Source: Mycobacterium cookii
Lineage (GTDB): Bacteria > Actinomycetota > Actinomycetes > Mycobacteriales > Mycobacteriaceae
Assembly (NCBI RefSeq): GCF_010727945.1
Contig: NZ_AP022569.1
Span: 1,674,001 to 1,738,000 of the forward strand
Direction of reading: 5' to 3'
DNA: 64,000 nt
Every line of letters begins with the position of its first letter. Within the stretch, counting starts at the first letter, position 1. Shown piece after piece: positions 27,398-35,764 of the stretch. The translations under genes were made by a program, and so were the position numbers. The notes below the pieces were generated by a model that was not told where the DNA came from, did no database searches, and saw nothing but the letters and a program-made list of their open reading frames with translations.

Positions 27398-28945
27398 TCA
27401 CCGACTGACGATGTATCCGTGGCATTCGCGGTCCCACGCGGTGGGCCCGGCACCCCGGGCGCGGAGAACGTCTTTGCGTACCCGCCCGATGATGGTCTTC
27501 GGCAGCTCGCTGACGACTTCGACGTACCGCGGCACGGAGAAGTACGGCATCCGTTCGCCGCAGAAGTCCAGCAGCTCAAAGTAATCCAGCTCTTCATCAG
27601 GCCGGGCTGTGATGAACAGCAGCACATCGTCCTCACCCAGGTCGCTGGGCACCCCGACCACGGCCGCCTCCAGGACCGCGGGATGCCCGAGCACCACGCT
27701 CTCGACTTCGACCGACGAGATGTTCTCCCCGCGGCGGCGCAGCGAATCCTTCACCCGGTCGACATACGTCAGGTTGCGGTCGCCGTCGAAGACACCGAGA
27801 TCGCCGGTCCGGAACCACTCCGGGTGCGGGTCGACGCCGATGCCCGACGGGTTGACGTAGCCCTCGCTCATCACATGTGGGTGGCGGGGGCGGCACGCGA
27901 TCTCGCCCACCGACCCGTCCGGCAGCGGCACGCCGTCCGGGTCGACGATTCGCACGTCGAAACTGGGGTTGGGCCGGCCCGACGTTCCGGGCACCCCGTC
28001 GTCGGACACGCCTTTGACCGCGATCGGGAACGCCTCGGTCAGGCCGTACATGGTGACAATCCGGCAGTCGTAACGCTTTTCGATGTCGCGGTAGAGGGCC
28101 GCGTCGATCGGTGCCGCGGAGATGAATCGCAGCGGCAGTCGCGCGTCACGGAGATCATCGGGCTGATTCCACAGCATGGAGACCATCGCGCCGGCACCGA
28201 CGAATCCCGCGGCGCCGCAACCGCGCACCTCGTCCCAGACCGAGCCAGGATGAAACGCCGGGGCCAATACCGTTGTGCCGCCGACGAGCATCGGCGCCAG
28301 CACCGCGGGTGCGGCGCTGAGATGAAACAGCGGCATCGCCGTCCACAACACCTCACCGGCGCCGAACTGCCAGGCCGAGGCGACGGTCGCGGCCGTGGTG
28401 AACAGGTAGTGCCACGTAGTGGCCACCGCCTTGGACGCCCCGGTCGTGCCCGAGGTGAAGAACAGCGACCCGATGTCCGCCACGTCGCCCACATGCTCGG
28501 CGACCGCGGAATCGTTCTCGCCGAGTGATTCAGCGTCGACCACAACGGTCACCGCATCGGGTAGCACCTCGGCCACCCGCTGCTGCCGTTCGACGTCGGT
28601 GACAATCACTTTCGCCCGCGACAAGCGAAGCGCGTGCAGCAGGAAGTCGCCTTTGTTCGCCACGTTCACCGCAGCGGCGACCGCACCGATGCGGCCAGCG
28701 CCCAACCAGAAATAGACCCACTCGGGGCAGGTCGCAGCGAACAGCGCAACGCCGTCGCCCGGTTCAACACCCAAGTCCGACAGCCTGTTTGCCGCTGCGC
28801 AGGACCGCCGTCGCATCTGCTCGAAGGTCACGTCGGTACCGTCGATCGTCATCATCACCCGGTCCGGAAACTGCTCGGCGCGTGCATCGAGCACCGCCGT
28901 GACGCTGAACCGGTCGACACCGAAATCAGCCGGGCCGGGGGCCAT
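27398..28945 (-). CDS. Acyl-CoA synthetase (AMP-forming; FadD-like)
   Basis: A 515-residue ANL-superfamily ligase activating a carboxylic acid through an acyl-adenylate. Motifs: P-loop FFTSGTTGASKAVA (A3), MYGLTEAFP (A5), EWFRTGDLGVF (A7), and YVDRVKDSLRRRGENISS (A8). The C-terminal catalytic-lysine region reads LPKTIIGRVRKDVL. The ATG is preferred over a TTG one codon upstream. It starts 9 bases after the stop of the Rieske gene and precedes the SnoaL-like gene by 19 bases. The acid substrate is unknown. Confidence 0.9.
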   Translation of the reverse strand: MAPGPADFGVDRFSVTAVLDARAEQFPDRVMMTIDGTDVTFEQMRRRSCAAANRLSDLGVEPGDGVALFAATCPEWVYFWLGAGRIGAVAAAVNVANKGDFLLHALRLSRAKVIVTDVERQQRVAEVLPDAVTVVVDAESLGENDSAVAEHVGDVADIGSLFFTSGTTGASKAVATTWHYLFTTAATVASAWQFGAGEVLWTAMPLFHLSAAPAVLAPMLVGGTTVLAPAFHPGSVWDEVRGCGAAGFVGAGAMVSMLWNQPDDLRDARLPLRFISAAPIDAALYRDIEKRYDCRIVTMYGLTEAFPIAVKGVSDDGVPGTSGRPNPSFDVRIVDPDGVPLPDGSVGEIACRPRHPHVMSEGYVNPSGIGVDPHPEWFRTGDLGVFDGDRNLTYVDRVKDSLRRRGENISSVEVESVVLGHPAVLEAAVVGVPSDLGEDDVLLFITARPDEELDYFELLDFCGERMPYFSVPRYVEVVSELPKTIIGRVRKDVLRARGAGPTAWDRECHGYIVSR

Positions 28946-28954
28946 CAAGCTCCG

Positions 28955-30070
28955 CTAAACCTTCGCAGCCGCCGGGTCAGGCTCGCCGTCGGCGTTGTAA
29001 CCGAAGTCGTCGGGCGAGGACTCTTCGCCTGGATAGAAGCGATGCGCCCAGCGCCGCAATGCCGCGTAGTCGTGTGCCTCCTCGGGCGCGAGGTTCGGCT
29101 TCTCCAGGTACTTCATGTTCTCCCAGGTGAAGAAGTCCTGCTTGATGACTTCTTGTTGCAGCGCGAGGAATTTCGCGGCGCGACCGGTTGGCGCATCTCC
29201 GGTGTCGCCGGGCTCGCGGACGGAAGCCTGGGTGTAGAAGTAGTCGGTGTAGTCCTCGTCGACCGGGGTCTGCCCGGTCACCTCGATGGTGGCCACGAGA
29301 TCGCTGGGGAAGCGGACGATGCCCAATCCCAGCGAATAGTTGTCGTAGACGATCTTGGCGTCGACCGGCCCGTCCGGGGTCAGCCAGGTCTGCGCGCGGC
29401 CGCCGCCGAAGTGCGCGCTGACGGTGGCGTGCAGGTGATAGCCGGATACTTCGAAAGAGGTGGTGTTCGCCGGATTCGCGGCCTTGTGCACGTACTGCAC
29501 GTGGTACGGGTCGGCGGCATTCTCGATGATCATCTGCGCGTGCACCTTGACCCGGTTCAGCATGCGGCTGTGCGGGTGCAGCGGGTAGTACTCGCCGGTT
29601 TCCAATTCGGGCAGCACCGGTGGCTGCCAGTACGGCGCCCGGCCATGGCGCTCATGCCAGACCAGGATGAAGCCGTACCACTCGGTGCTGTGGTAGGTCC
29701 GCACCCGGACGTTGTTCTTGCAGCCGATCTTGCTGTACGGGATCAATGCGTTGGTGCCGTCACCGCGCCACTGCCATCCGTGCCACGGGCAGACGATGTT
29801 CTCGCCCTCGACCGTGCCGCCGACGCCCATGTTGGCGCCGAGGTGCTGGCAGTAGGCGTCGAGCACGTTCACTTCGCCGGACTCGGTGCGAAACAGCACC
29901 ATCTCCTCGCCGAAGTAGTGCGCCCGCTTGACTTGCCCGGGGGCCAAGTCCGAGGCGAAGCCGACGATGAACCATCCGGTCGGGAAGCGGTACGGCGACA
30001 GGCTGATGCCGCTCGGCCCGAATTCGCGTTCCGATGGGTCGATGGAGGACTCCGAAACCGTGTCCGTCAC
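28955..30070 (-). CDS. Rieske oxygenase, KshA-like alpha subunit
   Basis: A 371-residue terminal oxygenase resembling 3-ketosteroid 9-alpha-hydroxylase oxygenases in length and pattern. Rieske ligands: C74-Q-H76 and C94-P-W-H97. The mononuclear iron site is ENAADPYHVQYVH, with His190 and His195. The conserved start PYRFPTGWFIVGFASDL and the Rieske motif YCQHLGANMGVGG are close to KshA. It heads a five-gene minus-strand operon (oxygenase, CoA ligase, SnoaL, MaoC, MaoC) and diverges from a cytochrome P450. A reductase is not encoded nearby. Ring or side-chain hydroxylation of a steroid- or terpenoid-like compound is an inference. Confidence 0.88.
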   Translation of the reverse strand: MTDTVSESSIDPSEREFGPSGISLSPYRFPTGWFIVGFASDLAPGQVKRAHYFGEEMVLFRTESGEVNVLDAYCQHLGANMGVGGTVEGENIVCPWHGWQWRGDGTNALIPYSKIGCKNNVRVRTYHSTEWYGFILVWHERHGRAPYWQPPVLPELETGEYYPLHPHSRMLNRVKVHAQMIIENAADPYHVQYVHKAANPANTTSFEVSGYHLHATVSAHFGGGRAQTWLTPDGPVDAKIVYDNYSLGLGIVRFPSDLVATIEVTGQTPVDEDYTDYFYTQASVREPGDTGDAPTGRAAKFLALQQEVIKQDFFTWENMKYLEKPNLAPEEAHDYAALRRWAHRFYPGEESSPDDFGYNADGEPDPAAAKV

Positions 30071-30119
30071 TAATCTCTCCGTTCCCGCGCAGCCGAACGG
30101 GCGCGACCACGCTTACGCC

Positions 30120-30133
30120 CACCACGTGGTGGC
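30120..30133. promoter_or_regulatory. 14-bp perfect palindrome CCACCACGTGGTGG
   Basis: A complete 14-base palindrome between the divergent Rieske operon and the P450 gene, close to the Rieske start. It is beside an AT-rich box (30144-30163), so the pair looks like an operator plus promoter. The binding protein is unknown. Confidence 0.5.
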
Positions 30134-30143
30134 AGACTCCGTC

Positions 30144-30163
30144 TATTTTTACTATTTTAAGCA
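30144..30163. promoter_or_regulatory. AT-rich TTTACTATTTTAAG box in a divergent promoter
   Basis: An AT-only patch in GC-rich surroundings. The 11-mer TTTACTATTTT (30149-30159) recurs exactly at 36675-36685, ahead of the acyl-CoA dehydrogenase operon. The 10-mer CTATTTTAAG (30153-30162) recurs in reverse complement at 61337-61346, ahead of the nine-gene operon. It may be a promoter element or a shared operator. Confidence 0.45.
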
Positions 30164-30256
30164 TTGAACGTCAACGCACCGGTCGGCCCACAGTAGTCTG
30201 AGTTCGCCGACCGGCTCCCCTTGCGGTGTAGGCGTCCGAGTGAATCGAGGTTGCGG

Positions 30257-31480
30257 ATGACGGTGTCGACGGTCGATCTGTCCGATTTCGACTTGTGGCG
30301 CAATGGCTTTCCCGACGATCTGTTCGCCCAGCTGCGCCGTACCAGACCGCTGTTCCGGCACGGGCTCACGCCGGGTGTGGCCAAGACTGTCAAACGCGAT
30401 TTCTGGATCACCACCAAGCACCGGCACGCCGTGCGGCTGCACCGCGACGCCGAATCCTTCACCGCCGGCGACGGACCGCTGATCCAACCAGCCGCCCTGT
30501 TCGCGTCCTATCCGACCATCATCACCTTGGACCCACCGGAACAGAGCAAGCACCGAAAACTCATTTCGAGCGCATTCACGCCGCGGGCGATCGCCAAGCT
30601 CGAGGACGGCATCCGGGCCCGCGCGTCACGAATGATCGACGAGCTGCTCGTCCGCGGCGGCGGCGACTGGATCGACGATGTGGCCGACGCGCTCCCGATG
30701 ACCGTCATCGGCGACATCATCGGTATCCCGGAACAGGACCGCCCGCGCATCTTCGACGGTTTCGACCACATCCTCAAGGTGCAATCCAAAGGCGCCCAGA
30801 TGGACACCGACGTGTTCGCGACGATCTTCAGCTACGCCATGGAGCTCACCGCCGAGAAGCGGCGCAACCCAGCCGACGACATCTGGAGCACGATCGCCTC
30901 CGGTGTCATCACCGGCGACGACGGCGAGCAATTCAGCCTGGCCGCAAACGAACTCGAATTCTTCTTCTTCGTGCTGGCCTTCGCCGGCAGTGATACGACC
31001 AAGAACGCATTGGCCATCGGCTTGCAGGCGTTCGTCGCCAATCCCGGCCAGATCGAGCGGTATCGCGACGACGAGGCACTGCGCTCCAGTGCTGTCGAGG
31101 AGGTGCTGCGCTGGGCGTCGCCGGTGGCGTACTGGACGCGCTCCACCAAAGTCGACATCGAGATGGACGGTCAGCACATCCCCAAGGGCGAGCGGGTGGT
31201 GTCGATGCTGCGTTCGGCGAACCGCGACGAGGAAGTCTTCGACTCGCCGTTCACCTTCGACATCGGCCGCCAGCCCAACCCGCATGTCGCGTTCGGCGGC
31301 GGCGGTGCGCACCACTGCCTGGGCGCCATGCTTGCCCGCGCCGAGATCCGCGCCGTGCTTGATGAACTGCTCCTGCGTTGCGACGCCATCACTCTCGGTC
31401 CGGCCGAGGTGTCCTATCCGAATCTGACCACCAACATGTCGATCTACGACGCCATGCCGATCACGCTGGCCGAGAGATGA
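30257..31480 (+). CDS. Cytochrome P450 monooxygenase
   Basis: A 407-residue soluble bacterial P450. I-helix oxygen-activation motif AFAGSDTTKN (about 241-250), K-helix E282-x-x-R285, and haem-binding loop FGGGGAHHCLGAML with the thiolate Cys354. The N-terminal style (VDLSDFDLWRNGFPDDLF) resembles mycobacterial lipid and sterol side-chain P450s of the CYP124/125/142 type, but the exact family cannot be fixed by eye. The start ATG follows GAGG. The convergent 3Fe-4S ferredoxin gene abuts its stop and probably encodes the electron donor. Confidence 0.93.
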   Translation: MTVSTVDLSDFDLWRNGFPDDLFAQLRRTRPLFRHGLTPGVAKTVKRDFWITTKHRHAVRLHRDAESFTAGDGPLIQPAALFASYPTIITLDPPEQSKHRKLISSAFTPRAIAKLEDGIRARASRMIDELLVRGGGDWIDDVADALPMTVIGDIIGIPEQDRPRIFDGFDHILKVQSKGAQMDTDVFATIFSYAMELTAEKRRNPADDIWSTIASGVITGDDGEQFSLAANELEFFFFVLAFAGSDTTKNALAIGLQAFVANPGQIERYRDDEALRSSAVEEVLRWASPVAYWTRSTKVDIEMDGQHIPKGERVVSMLRSANRDEEVFDSPFTFDIGRQPNPHVAFGGGGAHHCLGAMLARAEIRAVLDELLLRCDAITLGPAEVSYPNLTTNMSIYDAMPITLAER

Positions 31481-31672
31481 TTACTCGATAAGCCGCAGCG
31501 CGGCCTTCGGACACTGGTCGACCGCCGCTGCCACGTCGATCTCCAGATGCTCCGGCACCTCGCCGTCGGCGACGTGCACGACGTCGGACTTCCCGATAAC
31601 GAAGATGTCCGGCGCCAACGATTCGCAGAACCCATTGGCCTCGCACAGACTTTCGTCGACGATCACTCGCAT
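31481..31672 (-). CDS. 3Fe-4S ferredoxin
   Basis: A 63-residue ferredoxin of the kind paired with P450s. Ligands: C-x5-C in CEANGFC and a third Cys in QCPKAAL, the three-cysteine pattern giving a [3Fe-4S] cluster. The ATG at 31672 gives the usual family length; a GTG at 31693 overlapping the CoA-transferase stop is the alternative. It is in one operon with the tandem CoA-transferase and converges directly on the P450 gene, its likely partner. Confidence 0.9.
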   Translation of the reverse strand: MRVIVDESLCEANGFCESLAPDIFVIGKSDVVHVADGEVPEHLEIDVAAAVDQCPKAALRLIE

Positions 31673-31689
31673 CGTCTCGCCTTCTCCTT

Positions 31690-34083
31690 TCACAGACCCT
31701 TGGGCCGGGTGCCTATCACCCCGGCAATTGCCAGACGCGCGAGGTCCTGATCACTGACCCCACACAGGTCCCGCAGCACTTCGCCATTGTGCTCGCCGAG
31801 CGTCGGAGGCGGGCGCATCAGCCATTCACGTTCGCCGCCGAGCGGAGCAAAGGGCGGGCGGGGGTAGCGACCGGGCCCGGTGCGCGGGTGGTCGAGCGTC
31901 TCGAAGAACCCACGGTCACACAGCTGGGGATTCTGGGTCACCAAAGACGGCGAAACGACCGGAGCGGCCGGAATGCCCACGGCGGCAAGCTTATCCACGA
32001 CGCGGCTCAATTCCTGGGCGGCGAACCAGTCTTGCAGATTGCGGTCGATGTCGTCGGCTCGTTCCCGCCGCCCGGCGATCGTGGCGAACTGGTCGTCGTC
32101 GCTCCACGACGGGCGGCCCATCAGCTCGACGAGTGCCTTCCACTGCTGGTCGGTGTGCACGGCGACGGCGATCCAGTCGTCCGCACCGGCGCAGCGGTAC
32201 AGGTTCTGCACGGCCTGACCATGTCCGCGATTGCCCTGGCGGCTCAGCGTGACACCGAACACCTCGGCCTCCATCGGCTGAATCGCGGTGGCGTTCATCA
32301 CCGTTTCGATCATCGGCAACTCGACGAGTTGGCCTTCTCCGGTCCGGGCCGCGTGCGACAGCGCCGCCGTCACCGCGAAAGCGGCATGCACACCGGCCAG
32401 CGGATCACAGGCTCCCCTGGGCGGGATGGGTGGTCCGTCGGGCAGCCCCGTCACCCACGCCAGCCCGGCGATCTGCTCCATGGTCGGCGCGAACCCGACT
32501 CGGTCGCGCCAGGGACCGTCCAAACCGAACGCGGGCATCCGGGCGACCACCAGTCGCGGGTTGACCGCCAGCAATGCGTCGGCGGTCAGACCGAAATGGT
32601 CCATCACCCGCGGGGAGAAATTCTCGATCACCACATCCGCGCCGGCGACCAGCTGGTTGAACAGGCGACGGCCGTCGTCAGACGCCAAATCCAATGTCAC
32701 CGAACGCTTATTGGTGTTCATGGCGTGGAACACCCAGCCGTATTCCCACCAGTCGTCGACGTCTTTTCGCATGCCGCCGGAGTACCGGATGCCGTCGGGA
32801 CGCTGTATCGACTCCACCTTGACCACGTCGGCGCCGAAGGCCGCGAGCAGGTGGGTCGCGGCGGGGCCGGCCCAGAACGCGGTGAGGTCGACCACGCGTA
32901 CACCGGCGAACGGCAGTTGCGGATCTGACGGTGGCTCGGCGTAGGCGCGTCTCGGCCACCGCGCAGTGTCGTCGGCCTCGCCCGGCGACGGCGCGCTGCG
33001 CAGCGGCGCGGGCTGACACCGTGACATCAGCCACGGGGTCCGCGGCTGGTGAAAGCCCGCCGGGTTCCGCACGAAAACACCCCGCTCTTGCGCGTAGGCA
33101 GTCTCCCGGATGGTGGCCCCGTTGCCCAAGGCCGCGATCGGCAGCCGGAACAGTTGCCCGAGCTCGACGATCTCCTCGACGGTGCGTTCGGCCAGCCACG
33201 GCCGGATCCGCTCGCGGATGAAGTCGCGATGTGCCCACCGCCCGATCTGGAAACTGAGCTGCGGGAGTTCGGTCAGCTCGGGACAATCGACCATCGCGGC
33301 GAAGTCCAGCCATTGCTGGCCGGTAACCATGGTGATCCCGATGTAGCCGTCTTTGGCCGGTTCGATCGACGGCACTTCGACGGTCCGCGACACCGGCGGC
33401 ACCTGCAGCAGCTGGGAGTGCAACCACTCGCCACTTTGCATCAGCGTGATCGCCTCCAGCATGGACAGATCCAGGTGCTCGCCTGGTCCGCCCTGCTCGA
33501 CGCGGCGACGCAACGCCAGCGCGCCGAAGGCGGCGAACACTCCACCCATGTACTCCCCGAGGTCACCACCGATCGAGATCGGTGGTCCGGCGGGGTCGCC
33601 GCGGAATCCGGTCAACCCCGACCATGCCTGCAGGGTGAACTCGCTGGCGGCACGATCGGCGAACGGCCCGGTCCAGCCGAAGTCGGAGATGGTGACGACC
33701 ACCGCCCTGGGGAACTCCGCGCGCAGTCGGTGCGGGTCGATGCCCAGCTCAGCCGCCTGTGATCGATTGGCTGTCAGCACGATGACATCGGCACCCGCCA
33801 GCTCGGAGCCGAGATCTGCGACGGGCCAGGTCAGGCTCCGTTTGCCGGCGTTGAGATAGCCGAACAGCGGTGAGTCTGTCCCGTCCGGTACCGGCGAGCC
33901 GCTCGCGGTGAACCGTCGCAGCGAATCTCCTTGCGGTGGCTCGATTTTCCTGACGTCAGCTCCGGCATCGACCAGAAGCTTTCCGCAGTAACTGCCGGCG
34001 ATCCGGTTGCTGATCTCCACAACGCGGACGTCGTCCAGCGGTGTCGGTCGGCCGTCGTGCCCGTCGCTCACCCTGTATCCCAT
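31690..34083 (-). CDS. Tandem CaiB/BaiF (family III) CoA-transferase
   Basis: A 797-residue protein made of two complete-looking CaiB/BaiF domains: about residues 15-380, starting LDDVRVVEISNRIAGSYCGKLL, and about 393-790, starting FAGVRVVDLTAFWAGPAATHLL. Each keeps the catalytic Asp position, in GGDLGEYMGGVFAAFGA and in CDPLAGVHAAFAVTA. Family III enzymes transfer CoA between carboxylates through an aspartyl-CoA and work as interlocked dimers. A fused pair may thus be a single-chain pseudo-heterodimer. The start codon is uncertain; a GTG at 34071 with GGGATACAGG upstream is an alternative. It is divergent from the GntR regulator. Confidence 0.88.
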   Translation of the reverse strand: MGYRVSDGHDGRPTPLDDVRVVEISNRIAGSYCGKLLVDAGADVRKIEPPQGDSLRRFTASGSPVPDGTDSPLFGYLNAGKRSLTWPVADLGSELAGADVIVLTANRSQAAELGIDPHRLRAEFPRAVVVTISDFGWTGPFADRAASEFTLQAWSGLTGFRGDPAGPPISIGGDLGEYMGGVFAAFGALALRRRVEQGGPGEHLDLSMLEAITLMQSGEWLHSQLLQVPPVSRTVEVPSIEPAKDGYIGITMVTGQQWLDFAAMVDCPELTELPQLSFQIGRWAHRDFIRERIRPWLAERTVEEIVELGQLFRLPIAALGNGATIRETAYAQERGVFVRNPAGFHQPRTPWLMSRCQPAPLRSAPSPGEADDTARWPRRAYAEPPSDPQLPFAGVRVVDLTAFWAGPAATHLLAAFGADVVKVESIQRPDGIRYSGGMRKDVDDWWEYGWVFHAMNTNKRSVTLDLASDDGRRLFNQLVAGADVVIENFSPRVMDHFGLTADALLAVNPRLVVARMPAFGLDGPWRDRVGFAPTMEQIAGLAWVTGLPDGPPIPPRGACDPLAGVHAAFAVTAALSHAARTGEGQLVELPMIETVMNATAIQPMEAEVFGVTLSRQGNRGHGQAVQNLYRCAGADDWIAVAVHTDQQWKALVELMGRPSWSDDDQFATIAGRRERADDIDRNLQDWFAAQELSRVVDKLAAVGIPAAPVVSPSLVTQNPQLCDRGFFETLDHPRTGPGRYPRPPFAPLGGEREWLMRPPPTLGEHNGEVLRDLCGVSDQDLARLAIAGVIGTRPKGL

Positions 34084-34122
34084 TCGCGTTCAACCGTGCT
34101 CTTGACCAGCGCGGCTATTATG

Positions 34123-34150
34123 CCATTACTGCTAAGATTGCAGTAAATGG
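34123..34150. promoter_or_regulatory. Near-palindrome CCATTACTGC / GCAGTAAATGG; candidate GntR operator
   Basis: Two arms, CCATTACTGC (34123-34132) and GCAGTAAATGG (34140-34150), are mirror images apart from one extra A, separated by 7 bases. It sits in the divergent promoter between the tandem CoA-transferase and the GntR gene. That is where an autoregulating FadR-type repressor usually binds. Confidence 0.5.
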
Positions 34151-34204
34151 AGTTCGCGGGTGCGGCGCCGTGACTCTGACCGATCGTGCCGCTTCTGGAA
34201 TCGG

Positions 34205-35026
34205 ATGACTGCGCTGGGAATTGGCCCCGAGGCGCGACGCCGTTTGTCTGCGCCGCGGATCGCCGAGATCGTCGCCGACGAGCTGCGGCGTCAGATCATC
34301 GACGGCGAATTGGCCGACGGCGATTTGCTGCCCCGTCAGGAAGTGCTCGTCGAGCAGTTCAACGTCAGCCTGGTCTCGCTGCGAGAGGCGCTGCGCATTC
34401 TGGAAACCGAGGGCCTGGTCTCGGTTCGGCGCGGCAACCGTGGCGGTGCCATCGTCCATGCCCCGGCCAAGACCAGCGCCGCCTACATGCTGGGCCTGCT
34501 GTTGCAGAGCGAGTCCGTCGTCGTCGCCGATCTGGGAACGGCGTTGCTCGAGCTCGAACCCGCCTGCGCCGCACTGGCCGCTCAGCGATCCGACCGCGCC
34601 GACACCATCGTGCCCGAGCTCAAGGAGATCAACTCCGCGATGGAGACGCATCTGGAAGACGGGCCCGAATTCACCGAAATCGGCCGCAGATTCCACGATT
34701 CCGTCGTCCACGGGTGCGGCAACCGCACCATCATCGCCGTCGTCGGAACCCTGGAAACGCTGTGGACCAGCCACGAACAGCAATGGGCCGACGAGAGCGC
34801 CGCGAAGGGGACCTATCCGTCGCTGACCGAACGGCGCGCAGTCCTGAAGACACACGTCAAGCTGGCCGACATGATCGAGACAGGCGACGTGGACCGGGCG
34901 CGACGGATCGCCGCCCGGCATCTGTCCGATACCCAAAGTCACGTTCTGGCCGCCGGGCCGGACCAACGCATCTATGCGGTGTCGCCGCAAGCGTTGTCCC
35001 GCCCGCGGGACAACCGTCATCTGTAA
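34205..35026 (+). CDS. GntR-family (FadR/FCD subfamily) transcriptional regulator
   Basis: A 273-residue regulator from the ATG at 34205 with GGAATCGG upstream. The N-terminal winged helix (about 10-80) contains VADELRRQIIDGELADGDLLP and the recognition region FNVSLVSLREALRILETEGL, followed by the wing VRRGNRGGAIV. The C-terminal all-helical FCD domain (about 95-250) has the metal/ligand-site pattern EIGRRFHDSVVHGCGNRTI and a C-terminal His in AARHLSD. It likely senses an acyl-CoA or organic acid and controls the divergent CoA-transferase/ferredoxin operon and itself. The SDR gene starts 3 bases after its stop. Confidence 0.9.
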   Translation: MTALGIGPEARRRLSAPRIAEIVADELRRQIIDGELADGDLLPRQEVLVEQFNVSLVSLREALRILETEGLVSVRRGNRGGAIVHAPAKTSAAYMLGLLLQSESVVVADLGTALLELEPACAALAAQRSDRADTIVPELKEINSAMETHLEDGPEFTEIGRRFHDSVVHGCGNRTIIAVVGTLETLWTSHEQQWADESAAKGTYPSLTERRAVLKTHVKLADMIETGDVDRARRIAARHLSDTQSHVLAAGPDQRIYAVSPQALSRPRDNRHL

Positions 35027-35029
35027 ATC

Positions 35030-35764
35030 GTGGACGAGTTGATCGGTGCGCGAACCGCACTGGTGACCGGCGGTAGCGGCGGAATCGGCAAAGCCTGTGC
35101 CGCCACGCTCTGCGAACTCGGTTACGACGTCGTGCTTTCCGCGCGCCGCGTCGACCCACTGCGGGCGGCGGCCGACGAGATCGGCGCGCGCTACATCGCC
35201 GCCGACGCGTCCGATCTGGAAGGCTTCGCCGCGGCGATCGGCCCGCTGGAGGTGATCGATCTGGTCGTGCACGCGGCGGGCACGCTCGGCGGAACCTATG
35301 CGCGCAAGCAGACTTTCGAGCAGTGGCGCACGATCATGTCGGCCAATCTGGATTCGTGCTTCGTGGTGACCTCGGCCGCGCTGCCCAAGATGCGCGCCGG
35401 CTCACGGTTCATCTTCATCTCGTCCTCCGCGGCACACGAACCGATGATGGCCCGCACCGCGTACTCGGCGTCCAAAGCGGGGATGAACGCCTTTGCCCGC
35501 GCGTTGGCGACCGAGGTCGACCGGGACGGCATCGCCGTCCATATCGTGACGCCCGGCCCGGTGGAAACCGATATGCTGCAGGATGTTCCGTTCGAGATGA
35601 ACGCCATCCAGGTCACCGATGTCGCCGAAACCGTGGCCTGGCTCGACACCGTCGACCCGTCGGTCGATCTGCCGGAGATCCGGCTGTCCGCGGTGCCGCG
35701 CGGACCGTTCGCCCGCAAACCCGTCGTGCCCACCGAGGTCCTGCGCCGGGCCGCGCAAAGCTAG
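35030..35764 (+). CDS. Short-chain dehydrogenase/reductase (SDR)
   Basis: A 244-residue NAD(P)-dependent oxidoreductase from a GTG start. Cofactor-binding motif TGGSGGIGKA near the N-terminus, then HAAGTLGG, and the catalytic Ser in FISSSAA with Tyr-x3-Lys in AYSASKAG. It is transcribed with the GntR regulator and ends in a CTAG overlap of stop codons with the convergent flavin-dependent oxidoreductase. Probably acts on a hydroxyacyl or alcohol intermediate; the substrate is unknown. Confidence 0.9.
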   Translation: MDELIGARTALVTGGSGGIGKACAATLCELGYDVVLSARRVDPLRAAADEIGARYIAADASDLEGFAAAIGPLEVIDLVVHAAGTLGGTYARKQTFEQWRTIMSANLDSCFVVTSAALPKMRAGSRFIFISSSAAHEPMMARTAYSASKAGMNAFARALATEVDRDGIAVHIVTPGPVETDMLQDVPFEMNAIQVTDVAETVAWLDTVDPSVDLPEIRLSAVPRGPFARKPVVPTEVLRRAAQS

